64,000 bases of DNA from an uncultured Lachnospiraceae bacterium. Its GTDB lineage: Bacteria; Bacillota; Clostridia; Lachnospirales; Lachnospiraceae. Under the pieces are notes generated by a model. It had not been told where the DNA came from, ran no database searches, and saw only the letters and a list, made by a program, of their open reading frames with translations. Of the stretch, positions 19,085 through 28,133 are shown one piece after another (the stretch's first letter is position 1; every line of letters starts with the position of its first letter). A program made the position numbers and the translations under genes. The DNA lies in NCBI GenBank assembly GCA_937920345.1, contig CALGVA010000054.1, positions 124,001-188,000 on the forward strand, given 5' to 3'.

Positions 19085-19235
19085 AATATAATACTACAGT
19101 ATTTATGCCAAAAATCAACCAAACTGTTGATTTCTCCTGATCATCATAGCACACTCATCCGCCAAAAGAAACCGCAAAATTTACCAGAAAAAAGACACCG
19201 TTCGAAGTAACACTTCTTCCTTCATAATCCAAAAT

Positions 19236-19263
19236 CCCCGGATGGCTCTTTTACCATCCGGGG
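19236..19263 (-). terminator. Terminator after the chemoreceptor gene
   Basis: A perfect 10-bp stem (CCCCGGATGG with CCATCCGGGG, loop of 8) lies 32 bases past the stop codon, followed on the minus strand by ATTTT. The rest of the 18987-19294 gap holds leader repeat A and an 8-bp hairpin at 19112-19133. Confidence 0.7.
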
Positions 19264-19294
19264 ACTCCTGTCTGACGCTGTTTCTCTGTGCGCG

Positions 19295-21272
19295 CTACAC
19301 GTGGAACTCCTCAATAATGCCGTACAAACGCTCCACCACCTCATGAAGCTCTGTCATGGAATCGTTGATACGATCCATTGCAATACCCTGATCTTCCACA
19401 CGTCCGTTGACTTCCTGGCTGGCCGCTGTCAGTTCCTGCGTCTCGCTTGAGATACTGCAGAATCTGTCAACGATCCCGTCTTTATTGCAATTCAGATTAT
19501 CTACCGCCTCCTCCAGTTCATTAATGTCATTTCCCATACCGGAAATATTATCGCTGATCTTCCTGAATACTCCCTGTGTGTCATCCATCGTACTGATACA
19601 TTCAGTCGTATTATGCTGGATCTGACCGATCTGTACACTGACATTTTTAATTCCGCTCTGGATCTCCGCAATGATCTGATTGATATTTCCCGTGGCAGTT
19701 GCAGTCTGCGCCGCCAGCGCGCCGATCTCCTCGGCCACAACGGCAAATCCTCTTCCTGCTGTTCCGGCTCTCGCCGCTTCAATCGACGCGTTCAGAGCCA
19801 ACAGGGAAGTCTGGCTTGCAATCTCACCAATGGTCTTACTGATACCGTCGATCGAATTTGATTTCTGAGAAAGCATATTGGCAGTCTCGGAAGTAACCGT
19901 CTGTAATTCACGGCTCTGGTCGATCTTCTGCGACAGCAGTTCTACCGTATCCATACCGTCACGGCACTGGCTGACTGCTGAAGCCGCCACTTCATTCATC
20001 CGCTCCATGCGGCCTGCAATATTGGAAAGATCATCCGCAAACTCTGTGAGATTCTCATTCGCCTGCTGTGTCTGCTCCGCAACATCATCTATCGCCGCAA
20101 CGATCTGTCCAAGCGTTCCTTTTATGGAATAATTGTCAGCCACCGAACTCTTCACAGCGCCCCGTACATTATCAAACTGCTCCTTCAGCATATCGGAGGC
20201 TTTGATCATCTGCTGTACGATCTGATTTAACCGGCCGCGCAGTTCCTGAATCGCCTGATCCATGACACCCATCTCATCCCGGCGTCCATGAAGTTTCTCG
20301 GCCCCACCATTCATCTGAAGTCTCAGCTCCCGGAGTTCCGTGATCTCGTGCTGCATGACAACGATCGGTCTGGTGATACCGCCGCTGTATATTGCAACCA
20401 CTACAGCCGAAATGATGGCAGCAATGATAATCGTCATAATAAAATTAACCACCAGCTGGTTCGTCGCTTCATTATAAACAGATACCGGCGTTGCCACAAC
20501 AATGCTTCCAAGGCTGTTCGGAACCGACATCAGGTAACGTTTTTACCCCGTCATAGTCATGCACTGAAACCGATGTATCGCTGAGCGCTGCCGCATATGC
20601 TCCGCCCAGTACCTCGGATACCGCGCTCATTTTTTCACCGGTAGGCAGAAACTCCTCATTCGCATGCAGCAGAATCAATCCGTCGTTGTCCAGCATGAAT
20701 ACATAGCTGCCGTCCGTGCTTTCCGTCACTGTACTGACCGCCTCAAACAACGTCCCCAGCTGCAGACTCATGCCGATCACGCCCTCTGACCCGTTCTTGC
20801 AGGTAAACTTTCTGGAAACCGGCACCACCATCTGACCGTCCATATATGGTGTGCACAAAACCTTTCCGTCGGATGCAAGCCCCTCCGTATACCAGGGAAA
20901 CCCTGTATAATCCCAGTCATCCCCCAGATCAAGCCTGCTTCCGTCCAGAAAAGTACCGTCAGTAAATGCCGCAAAGACATCCACCGTCCCTTCACTCGAT
21001 TTCATCAGCGCTTCCAGGTAATCGATGACAGCTTCCTCATTTATTTCATCCAAAGATTCCATATATACCACTGCCGCATCGACGACAGCAGTCTTCCGCT
21101 CAAGCCACGTCTCGATTTCCGATGCATAAAAATCTGCCGCAGTCTTCGCCTGCGTATTGTTCATGGAATCAAAACGCCGCCGCGTCATCGTCATAACGCT
21201 TAACATAGCAATCAGCATACACCCGATGCAGATTGTTGAAAAACAGATAATCATTTTCATCTTAATTTTCAT
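19295..21272 (-). pseudogene. Methyl-accepting chemotaxis protein, interrupted by a frameshift
   Basis: Two overlapping frames together make one dCache-type chemoreceptor. The upstream part (21272 to about 20540) has an N-terminal membrane segment and an extracellular Cache domain (GYSFPAF-like core read as WDYTGFPWYTEGLASDGKV, VIGMSLQLGTLFEAV). The downstream part (about 20539 to 19295) starts in the last Cache strand, crosses the second membrane segment (IIIAAIISAVVVAIY), and has HAMP-like and signalling domains with the hairpin tip QTSLLALNASIEAARAG. A run of five T (20540-20544, plus strand) breaks the frame; four would join VKRYLMSVPNS. The second part lacks its own ribosome binding site. 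A sequencing error, phase variation or true decay are all possible. Confidence 0.85.
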
Positions 21273-21407
21273 CACTAGACACCTCCGGTATGTAAAATAT
21301 AGAACCCAAATGAGTATACCCTCTCATCAGAAAAAATCAATATGAAACCAGCCAGCAAAACCACCCTTATTTATCGAACAAATTTATTGTACAAACCATT
21401 CGTCACG

Positions 21408-21439
21408 CAAAAGCACACTCCCGTTCAAAAGAGTGTGCT
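21408..21439 (-). terminator. Terminator of the heat-shock operon
   Basis: On the minus strand AGCACACTC pairs with GAGTGTGCT and is followed by TTTTGCG, 26 bases after the dnaJ stop. Confidence 0.8.
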
Positions 21440-21464
21440 CTGCATATCAATCGTTGTTCTGTCA

Positions 21465-22634
21465 TTACTTTCTGAATTTCTTCTTGCCCTTGCCGACAGG
21501 CTCTTCCGCTTTACCGCCGGATACGTTCTTCGCCGCATTCAGCGTGTCGCCCGTTTGTTCGTCGAACTTCTTTAACAGTTCCTTCGCTTCATGTGACAGC
21601 TTATCCGGCACCTGTACCACCAGTGTCACGTAATGATCGCCGCGAACGTTCTTGTTACGCAGTGACGGAACGCCTTTGCCTTTCAAACGTACCTTCGTGT
21701 CTGTCTGGGTGCCCGCCTTCACGTCGTAGATCACTTTGCCGTCCACCGTGTCGATCACGATCTCTCCGCCTAATGCTGCGATCGCGAAAGACATCGGTAC
21801 AGTGGAAAATATGCTGTCATCCTGCCTCTGGAAGATCGGATGTCTGTTTACCACCACTTCCACCAGAAGGTCTCCTCTGGGTCCGCCGTTACTGCCCGGC
21901 TCTCCTTTATCCCGGATACGAACACACTGACCGTCTCCGATCCCCGCCGGAATAGATACCTGAATCTTCTTCTTATTCGCAATATATCCCGTGCCTCTGC
22001 AGTCAGGGCATTTATCCTTGATAACCTTACCGGTGCCGTGGCAGTCCGGACAGGTCTGCACATTTCTGACCGTTCCGAAGAAAGACTGCTGCGTGAAAAC
22101 CACCTGACCCTTGCCGCCGCACTTCGAACAGGTTTCCGGGCTGGTGCCGGGCTTCGCTCCGGTGCCGTGGCACGCCGTACACTCGTCCTTCAGCGTCAGT
22201 TCGATCTCTTTCTCCACACCGAAAACCGCTTCCTCGAAAGCAATGCGGACAGTGGTGCGGATATTCGCGCCCTTCATCGGTCCGTTGCTCCTGCCGCCAC
22301 GCCGGCCGCCTCCGAAGATATCTCCAAAAATATCCCCGAAAATATCGGTAAAATCAGCGCCGCTGAAATCAAAACCGCCGAATCCGCCCGCGCCGCCTGC
22401 ACCATCGAAAGCAGCATGACCATACTGGTCATACTGCCGTCTCTTTTCAGGATCACTCAAGATCGCATAAGCCTCGGAGGCTTCTTTGAATTTCTTCTCA
22501 GCTTCCGCATCGCCGGGATTCATATCGGGATGGTACTTTTTAGCAAGAACTCTATATGCTTTTTTGATTGCGGCATCATCGGCATTCTTATCAATACCGA
22601 GTACCTCATAATAATCTCGTTTCTGTTCTGCCAT
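21465..22634 (-). CDS. dnaJ: Chaperone DnaJ
   Basis: A type I Hsp40 co-chaperone that delivers substrates to DnaK and stimulates its ATPase. The J domain covers about residues 1-70 with the HPD tripeptide in KKYHPDMNPG. A Gly/Phe-rich stretch (GGAGGFGGFDFSG) follows. Four zinc-finger CxxCxGxG repeats appear in order: CTACHGTG (read CTACHGTGA), CSKCGGKG, CPDCHGTG and CPDCRGTG. The C-terminal substrate domain carries IPAGIGDGQCVRIRDKGEPG. The length of 389 aa is normal. It is last in the hrcA-grpE-dnaK-dnaJ operon, 30 bases after dnaK, with GGAGG upstream. Confidence 0.97.
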   Translation of the reverse strand: MAEQKRDYYEVLGIDKNADDAAIKKAYRVLAKKYHPDMNPGDAEAEKKFKEASEAYAILSDPEKRRQYDQYGHAAFDGAGGAGGFGGFDFSGADFTDIFGDIFGDIFGGGRRGGRSNGPMKGANIRTTVRIAFEEAVFGVEKEIELTLKDECTACHGTGAKPGTSPETCSKCGGKGQVVFTQQSFFGTVRNVQTCPDCHGTGKVIKDKCPDCRGTGYIANKKKIQVSIPAGIGDGQCVRIRDKGEPGSNGGPRGDLLVEVVVNRHPIFQRQDDSIFSTVPMSFAIAALGGEIVIDTVDGKVIYDVKAGTQTDTKVRLKGKGVPSLRNKNVRGDHYVTLVVQVPDKLSHEAKELLKKFDEQTGDTLNAAKNVSGGKAEEPVGKGKKKFRK

Positions 22635-22664
22635 ACTTATAATCCTCCAAGCCTACCCTCACTC

Positions 22665-24536
22665 TCAGACTTCTCTGTAATCTCCGTCCACTACGTCATC
22701 CGCCGGGCCGGCCTGTGCACTCTCCTGCGCTTCGCCGCCCATATTGCTCATATCGGGACCGCCCTGTGCCTGCTGCATATTCTCATACATCTTCGTGAAC
22801 AGCGCCTGTGCGGAATTGGTCAGCTTCTCTTTTGCAGCCTTCAGTTCGTCGATCTGGCTGTCGGACATCTCCTGATCCTTCGTCTTCTCTAAGATATCCT
22901 TCACTGCCTGCAAGTCAGCTTCCACACTCGACTTCTCGGAAGCGTCGATCTTATCGCCCACCTCCGTAAGAGCCTTCTCTGTCTGGAATACGAAGGAATC
23001 AGCCTCGTTTCTCGTATCAATCGCTTCTTTTCTCTTCTTATCCTGCGCCTCGTACTCGGCCGCTTCCTTTACCGCTCTGTCGATTTCATCGTCTGACATA
23101 TTAGAGCCTGCAGTAATGGTGATATGCTGCTCCTTACCTGTACCGAGGTCTTTCGCGGAAACATTCACGATACCGTTCGCATCGATATCGAAGGTAACCT
23201 CGATCTGCGGAACGCCGCGCATTGCCGGCGGGATACCGTCCAGTCTGAACTGTCCGAGGGACTTGTTATCTTTCGCAAACTGTCTCTCACCCTGTACAAC
23301 ATTAATATCTACCGCTGTCTGGTTATCGGCCGCCGTGGAGAATACCTGACTCTTCTTGGTCGGGATCGTAGTATTTCTCTCGATCAGTCTGGTTGCGACA
23401 CCGCCCATCGTCTCGATGGATAAGGACAACGGCGTAACATCCAGCAGCAGGATCTCGCCCGCACCCGCGTCGCCTGCCAGTTTACCGCCCTGAATAGAAG
23501 CGCCCAGCGCCACACATTCGTCAGGGTTCAGAGACTTACTGGGCTCTTTGCCCGTCAGCATCTTTACTTTATCCTGCACTGCCGGAATACGCGTCGATCC
23601 GCCTACCAGCAATACCTGACCGAGATCCGCGTTGGTCAGGCCCGCATCCTTCATAGCGTTCTGTACCGGAATCGCTGTCTTCTCTACCAGATCATGTGTC
23701 AGTTCATCAAATTTCGCTCTGGTAAGGTTCATGTCGAAGTGCTTCGGACCCTCAGCCGTCGCCGTGATGAACGGAAGATTGATATTCGTTGTCGTTGCGG
23801 AAGAGAGTTCTTTCTTCGCCTTCTCAGCCGCCTCTTTTAATCTCTGAAGCGCCATCTTGTCATTGGACAGATCCACGCCCTCCTGTGCCTTGAACTCGGC
23901 AAGCATCCAGTCAATTATTTTCTGATCGAAATCATCACCGCCCAGGCGTGTATCGCCGTTCGTGGAAAGTACTTCTATAACGCCGTCACCGATTTCGATA
24001 ATGGATACGTCGAATGTACCGCCGCCCAGATCATATACCATGATCTTCTGCTCTTTTTCATTGTCAAGACCGTAAGCAAGCGCCGCCGCCGTAGGCTCAT
24101 TGATAATACGCTTTACATCCAGACCCGCGATCTTACCTGCATCCTTGGTCGCCTGTCTCTGTGCATCGTTGAAATATGCCGGAACGGTGATAACTGCCTC
24201 TGTCACATTCTCACCCAGATAGCTCTCCGCATCCGCCTTTAATTTCTGCAGAATCATAGCGGAAATCTGCTGCGGAGAATATTTCTTGTCGTCGATGGTC
24301 CGTCCTCTGTCCGTACCCATGTCTCTCTTGATAGACGCGATGGTCTTATCGGCATTGGTTACCGCCTGACGCTTCGCCGGCTCACCTACAAGTCTCTCGC
24401 CTGTCTTCGTAAATGCCACAACAGACGGTGTCGTTCTTGCGCCTTCCGTATTCGCAATGACAGTGGGCTTACCGCCTTCCATAACTGCCACGCAGCTATT
24501 GGTTGTTCCCAAATCGATTCCGATAATTTTACTCAT
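22665..24536 (-). CDS. dnaK: Chaperone DnaK (Hsp70)
   Basis: An Hsp70 ATPase of 623 aa. The N-terminal ATPase domain begins IIGIDLGTTNSCVAVMEGG and contains VITVPAYFNDAQRQAT and MVYDLGGGTFDVSI. The linker and substrate domain start at LLLDVTPLSLSIET. The helical lid and Gly/Gln tail end in DDVVDGDYREV, close to the usual Gram-positive DnaK end. An AGGAGG lies before the ATG. It stands between grpE and dnaJ in the CIRCE-controlled operon, so HrcA repression and heat induction are expected. Confidence 0.98.
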   Translation of the reverse strand: MSKIIGIDLGTTNSCVAVMEGGKPTVIANTEGARTTPSVVAFTKTGERLVGEPAKRQAVTNADKTIASIKRDMGTDRGRTIDDKKYSPQQISAMILQKLKADAESYLGENVTEAVITVPAYFNDAQRQATKDAGKIAGLDVKRIINEPTAAALAYGLDNEKEQKIMVYDLGGGTFDVSIIEIGDGVIEVLSTNGDTRLGGDDFDQKIIDWMLAEFKAQEGVDLSNDKMALQRLKEAAEKAKKELSSATTTNINLPFITATAEGPKHFDMNLTRAKFDELTHDLVEKTAIPVQNAMKDAGLTNADLGQVLLVGGSTRIPAVQDKVKMLTGKEPSKSLNPDECVALGASIQGGKLAGDAGAGEILLLDVTPLSLSIETMGGVATRLIERNTTIPTKKSQVFSTAADNQTAVDINVVQGERQFAKDNKSLGQFRLDGIPPAMRGVPQIEVTFDIDANGIVNVSAKDLGTGKEQHITITAGSNMSDDEIDRAVKEAAEYEAQDKKRKEAIDTRNEADSFVFQTEKALTEVGDKIDASEKSSVEADLQAVKDILEKTKDQEMSDSQIDELKAAKEKLTNSAQALFTKMYENMQQAQGGPDMSNMGGEAQESAQAGPADDVVDGDYREV

Positions 24537-24615
24537 AATTTCTTCCTCCTGTTATGATATATATCTTTATATAGAATTTTATTAGTTACCTGTATTCTTC
24601 CGAAAAAATGGTAGC

Positions 24616-25263
24616 CTAACCTACAACAGCCACCATGCTGTGTCTCACTACGCTGTCGCGGTAAGTGTAACCTTTCTGTAATTCCTGTGCGACCACACCG
24701 GAATCGAACTCTTCGCTCTCCACCTGCATCACCGCATTGTGGAAGTCCGGATTAAATTCCTCGCCCACTGCCGGAATCGGTTTCACACCCATATTCTCGA
24801 GTTCTGTCATGAGCTGCTTGTAGATCATCTCCATGCCCTGTGCGAACCCCGCACCCTTTTCCTCCTCCGGAACAGCCGCAAGACCTCTCTCGAAGTTGTC
24901 AACCACCGGCAGGATCTTCTCGATCACACTCTTAGCACCAGTCTCGAACATGGCAGTCTTTTCTTTCTCGGTCCGCTTACGGAAATTCTCGAACTCTGCC
25001 ATCTGGCGTTTGACTCTGTCTTCCAGTTCTTCGATCTTCTCTTTCAGGGCCTCCTGCTTTTTATCCGTTTTCTCTTTTTTCTTCCTGTCTTTCTTCTCTT
25101 CTTTTACTTCCTCTTTGGACTGCTGCGCCTCTTCCGCTTTGCCCGGTTCATTCGCTGTGCCGTCTGTCTCTGCGCTTCCGGCATTTTCCGTCTCTCCATC
25201 CGCCTGCGGCGTATTCTCTTCGCTCAGGTTTTCATCCTGCAGCTTATCTTTCTCCTCTGCCAC
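24616..25263 (-). CDS. grpE: Nucleotide exchange factor GrpE
   Basis: GrpE releases ADP from DnaK. The first 90 residues are a low-complexity Glu/Lys-rich tail (EEVKEEKKDRKKKEKTD), then the coiled coil (LEDRVKRQMAEFENFRKRTE) and the beta domain GVKPIPAVGEEFNPDFHNAV ending VRHSMVAVVG. The ATG at 25272 is placed directly against the AAAGGA, so I prefer the GTG at 25263, with 7 bases of spacing; the difference is three codons. It lies 18 bases after hrcA in the heat-shock operon. Confidence 0.95.
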   Translation of the reverse strand: MAEEKDKLQDENLSEENTPQADGETENAGSAETDGTANEPGKAEEAQQSKEEVKEEKKDRKKKEKTDKKQEALKEKIEELEDRVKRQMAEFENFRKRTEKEKTAMFETGAKSVIEKILPVVDNFERGLAAVPEEEKGAGFAQGMEMIYKQLMTELENMGVKPIPAVGEEFNPDFHNAVMQVESEEFDSGVVAQELQKGYTYRDSVVRHSMVAVVG

Positions 25264-25281
25264 GTCTCTCATTCCTTTCTG

Positions 25282-26307
25282 TTACTTTCTATATAAATCA
25301 TCCAACTGGTTCTTTAACAGTTTCAGATTCTTAACTACCTTTTCATAATCCATTCTCTTGGGACCGATAATCCCGATCGTTCCCTTCATACCTTCGCCCA
25401 GTTCATAAGTCGCCGTCACGATACTGCAGTCCTTCATGCCCTGCACCGGCGTCTCGTTACCGATATAAACCTGTATGCCGGTGTTATTCTCATCCGCCAG
25501 ATTCCCCTGCACCAGTTCGCTCAAGAGCTGTTTCTCCTCAAACGTGGTAATCAGTTCGCTCGCCCGCTCGTGATCTGCCAGTTCCGGATATTTAAAGAAG
25601 TTCTTCGTGCCGCTTGTGTAGATCTCCAGATCCTCATCCGCCCTGATCGCCTCGGCAACGGCATCGATCACATCCGCCACAATGTCGCTGTGTATCCCCG
25701 CCTGCTGCTTCATCGCCGAGATCATTCCCAGATTGATCTCGTCTAACGACAGCCCGTTCAGATGTGTGTTCAGCAGGATATTCAGCTTCAGAAGCGTCTC
25801 GTCACTGATCTCCTGCTCCACAGTGAGCATCGTATTCTTGATCACATTCCCTTCCACAACGATAACCGCCAGGATCTGGCTGATGTCCACGCGGGATAAC
25901 TGAATGAATTTCAATTTATTACGCTGATACTGCGGTGCGGATACCATCGCCGCGTATTCCGTATTGGCCGCCAGCACCCTGGCCGCCTGCTTCAGGAGAT
26001 GATCCATCTTGCCTTCCTTCTCCAGAAGTTCCTCTTTCATCTCCTCCACTTCCCGCTCTTTCTCCTCCATCATCTTATCAACATACAGTCGATAACCTTT
26101 GTCGGAAGGAATGCGGCCTGCGGAAGTATGCGGCTGCAGGATGTATCCCAGCTCTTCCAGATCCGCCATCTCATTACGAATGGTCGCCGAACTTAAGTTC
26201 AGGTCAGTGTACTTGGAGATCGTTCTGCTTCCTACCGGCTCTCCGGTCTCTAAGTAGTTGCGAATGATGGCTTGCAATATTTTATATTTTCTTTCGTCTA
26301 ACTGCAT
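25282..26307 (-). CDS. hrcA: Heat-inducible transcription repressor HrcA
   Basis: HrcA binds the CIRCE operator and represses the class I heat-shock operon. It starts MQLDERKYKILQAIIRNYLE with the winged-helix part EPVGSRTISKYTDLNLSSAT followed by RNEMADLEELGYI. The C-terminal region ends GTIGIIGPKRMDYEKVV. The ATG at 26334 lies inside the CIRCE element, so the start at 26307 (10 codons... nine residues later) with AGGAG 9 bases upstream is preferred, giving 341 aa. It is the first gene of hrcA-grpE-dnaK-dnaJ. Confidence 0.96.
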   Translation of the reverse strand: MQLDERKYKILQAIIRNYLETGEPVGSRTISKYTDLNLSSATIRNEMADLEELGYILQPHTSAGRIPSDKGYRLYVDKMMEEKEREVEEMKEELLEKEGKMDHLLKQAARVLAANTEYAAMVSAPQYQRNKLKFIQLSRVDISQILAVIVVEGNVIKNTMLTVEQEISDETLLKLNILLNTHLNGLSLDEINLGMISAMKQQAGIHSDIVADVIDAVAEAIRADEDLEIYTSGTKNFFKYPELADHERASELITTFEEKQLLSELVQGNLADENNTGIQVYIGNETPVQGMKDCSIVTATYELGEGMKGTIGIIGPKRMDYEKVVKNLKLLKNQLDDLYRK

Positions 26308-26323
26308 ACCATTTCTCCTGTTG

Positions 26324-26350
26324 TTAGCACTCATCCGGATAGAGTGCTAA
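26324..26350 (-). promoter_or_regulatory. CIRCE operator
   Basis: A perfect CIRCE: TTAGCACTC, nine bases, GAGTGCTAA. It lies 17 bases before the hrcA start and just downstream of the promoter, where bound HrcA would block transcription. Confidence 0.97.
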
Positions 26351-26364
26351 CATCTTCTAGTAGT

Positions 26365-26393
26365 AAGTTATCACTTAAGGTTTTCATTGTCAA
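26365..26393 (-). promoter_or_regulatory. Promoter of the hrcA operon
   Basis: On the minus strand TTGACA (26388-26393) and TAACTT (26365-26370) are spaced by 17 bases and stand directly upstream of the CIRCE operator, as expected for a housekeeping sigma factor promoter. Confidence 0.8.
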
Positions 26394-26453
26394 CATTTCC
26401 ATGGAAAAATATTTATAAAAAAAATATAAAAATATATTTGCTTCCCAAACCTG

Positions 26454-26491
26454 AAAAACGGCCGACTCAAGTTCATCTCGAATCGACCGTT
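26454..26491 (-). terminator. Terminator of the DUF6465 gene
   Basis: On the minus strand AACGGTCGA pairs (one G-U) with TCGGCCGTT and is followed by TTTTC, 35 bases past the stop codon. Confidence 0.75.
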
Positions 26492-26525
26492 ATCTTCTTA
26501 TTATATTATGGAACAAATATGTAAA

Positions 26526-27011
26526 TTAAATACCGAAGTTACCTGTCACTTCACCATTGATCACATAGTATACCACGTTCTCTTCCGGCTTCACATACAG
26601 CTCAACTGTCTTGAAATCGTCCTCCTTCTGATCCAGGTCATATTTCCACACATCCATGGCAATCTTAACCAGCTCATCTGTCGTGTATGCCTTCCCCGCA
26701 AACTGCAGATGGAATGTCGCTTTCACCGCCTCTTTCTTTGCTGCTGTCTCTTTCTTAACCGTTTCCTTCTTCGCTGTTGTCTTCTTCTCAGCCGCTGTCT
26801 TCTTAGCAGGCGCTTTCTTTGCTGTTGTCTTTCTGGTAGTCGTCTTCTTCGCCGTCTTCTTCGCTTCCTCATTCTTAGGCTCTGCTGCAGGTTCAGCCTT
26901 TACTGCAGATGCTGCCGTTGCTGTCTTGATTTCTTCTGTCTTTGTATCTGCGGGTGCTGCTACTGCCTTCGCTACCGGTTTAACGATTGCTGCTTTCTTT
27001 GTTTCTGCCAT
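26526..27011 (-). CDS. DUF6465 family Lys/Ala-rich protein
   Basis: A 161-residue protein in two parts. The first 100 residues are a Lys/Ala/Thr-rich disordered tail with histone-like repeats (KKTTARKTTAKKAPAKKT in form), strongly basic. The C-terminal 60 residues form a compact domain (FHLQFAGKAYTTDELVKIA ... VELYVKPEENVVYYVINGEV) that I recognise as the DUF6465 type found in Lachnospiraceae. Basic tails of this kind often bind nucleic acid, but nothing here proves it. A GGAAGGAG precedes the ATG. It is a single gene with its own terminator; the 223-base leader (27012-27234) holds no other gene. Confidence 0.78.
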   Translation of the reverse strand: MAETKKAAIVKPVAKAVAAPADTKTEEIKTATAASAVKAEPAAEPKNEEAKKTAKKTTTRKTTAKKAPAKKTAAEKKTTAKKETVKKETAAKKEAVKATFHLQFAGKAYTTDELVKIAMDVWKYDLDQKEDDFKTVELYVKPEENVVYYVINGEVTGNFGI

Positions 27012-27234
27012 AAGTCTTCTCCTTCCACAATGCCCGATCCGCCGGACTCCAAATGTTATAATTACTGCTTTTTCATAAGTCCCCTGTCCACGTACTTTTG
27101 GACTCTATGGGGATTTTAACGCAATACCGATGTACTGTCAATCAACAATCTGTAACAAATAGTTGCACTTTCCTTCCGTATTTTATACGAAATGACTCAA
27201 AAAACGCCAAAATTACGCCCATTTACGCCACTTC

Positions 27235-28077
27235 TTATCCCGCCAGTGCAAAGTAAAGCAGGACAGCCGCACCCAGTACAATACGATACCAGCCGAACAC
27301 TTTGAAGTCATGTTTCTTAATGTATCCCATCAGGAAACGAATCACGATCACCGACACAATAAAGGCAACCGCCATGCCGATCAGCAGGATCACTGCCTCC
27401 GCACCCGTAAAAGCAAATCCGAACTTCAAGACTTTCAAAAGGCTCGCGCCCAGCATGACCGGAATCGCCAGAAAGAAGGTAAACTCCGCCGCAACGGTTC
27501 TGGATACGCCGATCATAAGCGCACCGACAATCGTCGCGCCCGAGCGGGAAGTCCCCGGAAAGACTGCTGCCAGAAGCTGAAATACGCCGATCATAAGCGC
27601 CGTCTGATATGTGATCTGACCAAGCTGCGTAATCCTGGGGCTGGCATTCCTGTTGCGGTTCTCTATTACGATAAACGCAATTCCAAAGACAATCAAAGCA
27701 ATTGAAACACACCACGGATTATAGAACAGCGCATCCAGCACATCGTCAAATGCCAGTCCGATCACTGCCGCCGGGATGCATGCCACGAGAATCTTAAACC
27801 ACAGCACGAAGATATCTTTCTGTATTACCTGCTTCTCCCCGAAGCGAAAAGGAAATATCTTATTCCAAAACAGAATCACTACCGCCAGAATCGCTCCGAG
27901 CTGTATCACTACCAGAAACATCTCCCAGAATTCCGGTGAAACGTCGAGCGTCACGAACTCATTAAGCAGGATCATATGTCCTGTACTGCTGATCGGCAGC
28001 CATTCCGTGATTCCCTCCACAATGCCGAACAAAACCGCCTTCAGAATTTCCATTATACTTATCATGTATCTTTCCAT
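27235..28077 (-). CDS. uppP: Undecaprenyl-diphosphatase UppP (BacA)
   Basis: An integral membrane phosphatase that recycles undecaprenyl pyrophosphate to the lipid carrier for peptidoglycan; overproduction gives bacitracin resistance. The N-terminus holds the catalytic motif EGITEWLPISSTGHMILL and the second conserved motif is PGTSRSGATIVGALMIG. Eight hydrophobic segments are readable over 280 aa, the family's usual size. Three ATG codons lie within nine residues at the start (28077, 28065, 28053); the first lies too near its AAAGG, so the true start may be a few codons in. It is a monocistronic-looking gene after an aminotransferase. Confidence 0.95.
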   Translation of the reverse strand: MERYMISIMEILKAVLFGIVEGITEWLPISSTGHMILLNEFVTLDVSPEFWEMFLVVIQLGAILAVVILFWNKIFPFRFGEKQVIQKDIFVLWFKILVACIPAAVIGLAFDDVLDALFYNPWCVSIALIVFGIAFIVIENRNRNASPRITQLGQITYQTALMIGVFQLLAAVFPGTSRSGATIVGALMIGVSRTVAAEFTFFLAIPVMLGASLLKVLKFGFAFTGAEAVILLIGMAVAFIVSVIVIRFLMGYIKKHDFKVFGWYRIVLGAAVLLYFALAG

Positions 28078-28133
28078 ACCTTTCTTATGATGGCTGCATC
28101 GCAGTCAAAATACAATTTCATCCCCTGTCCGCT

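Noticed and set aside
18987..19154. Upstream extension of the second subtilase start
   Set aside because: These 56 codons cross a leader repeat and hairpins; the downstream ATG starts a proper signal peptide.
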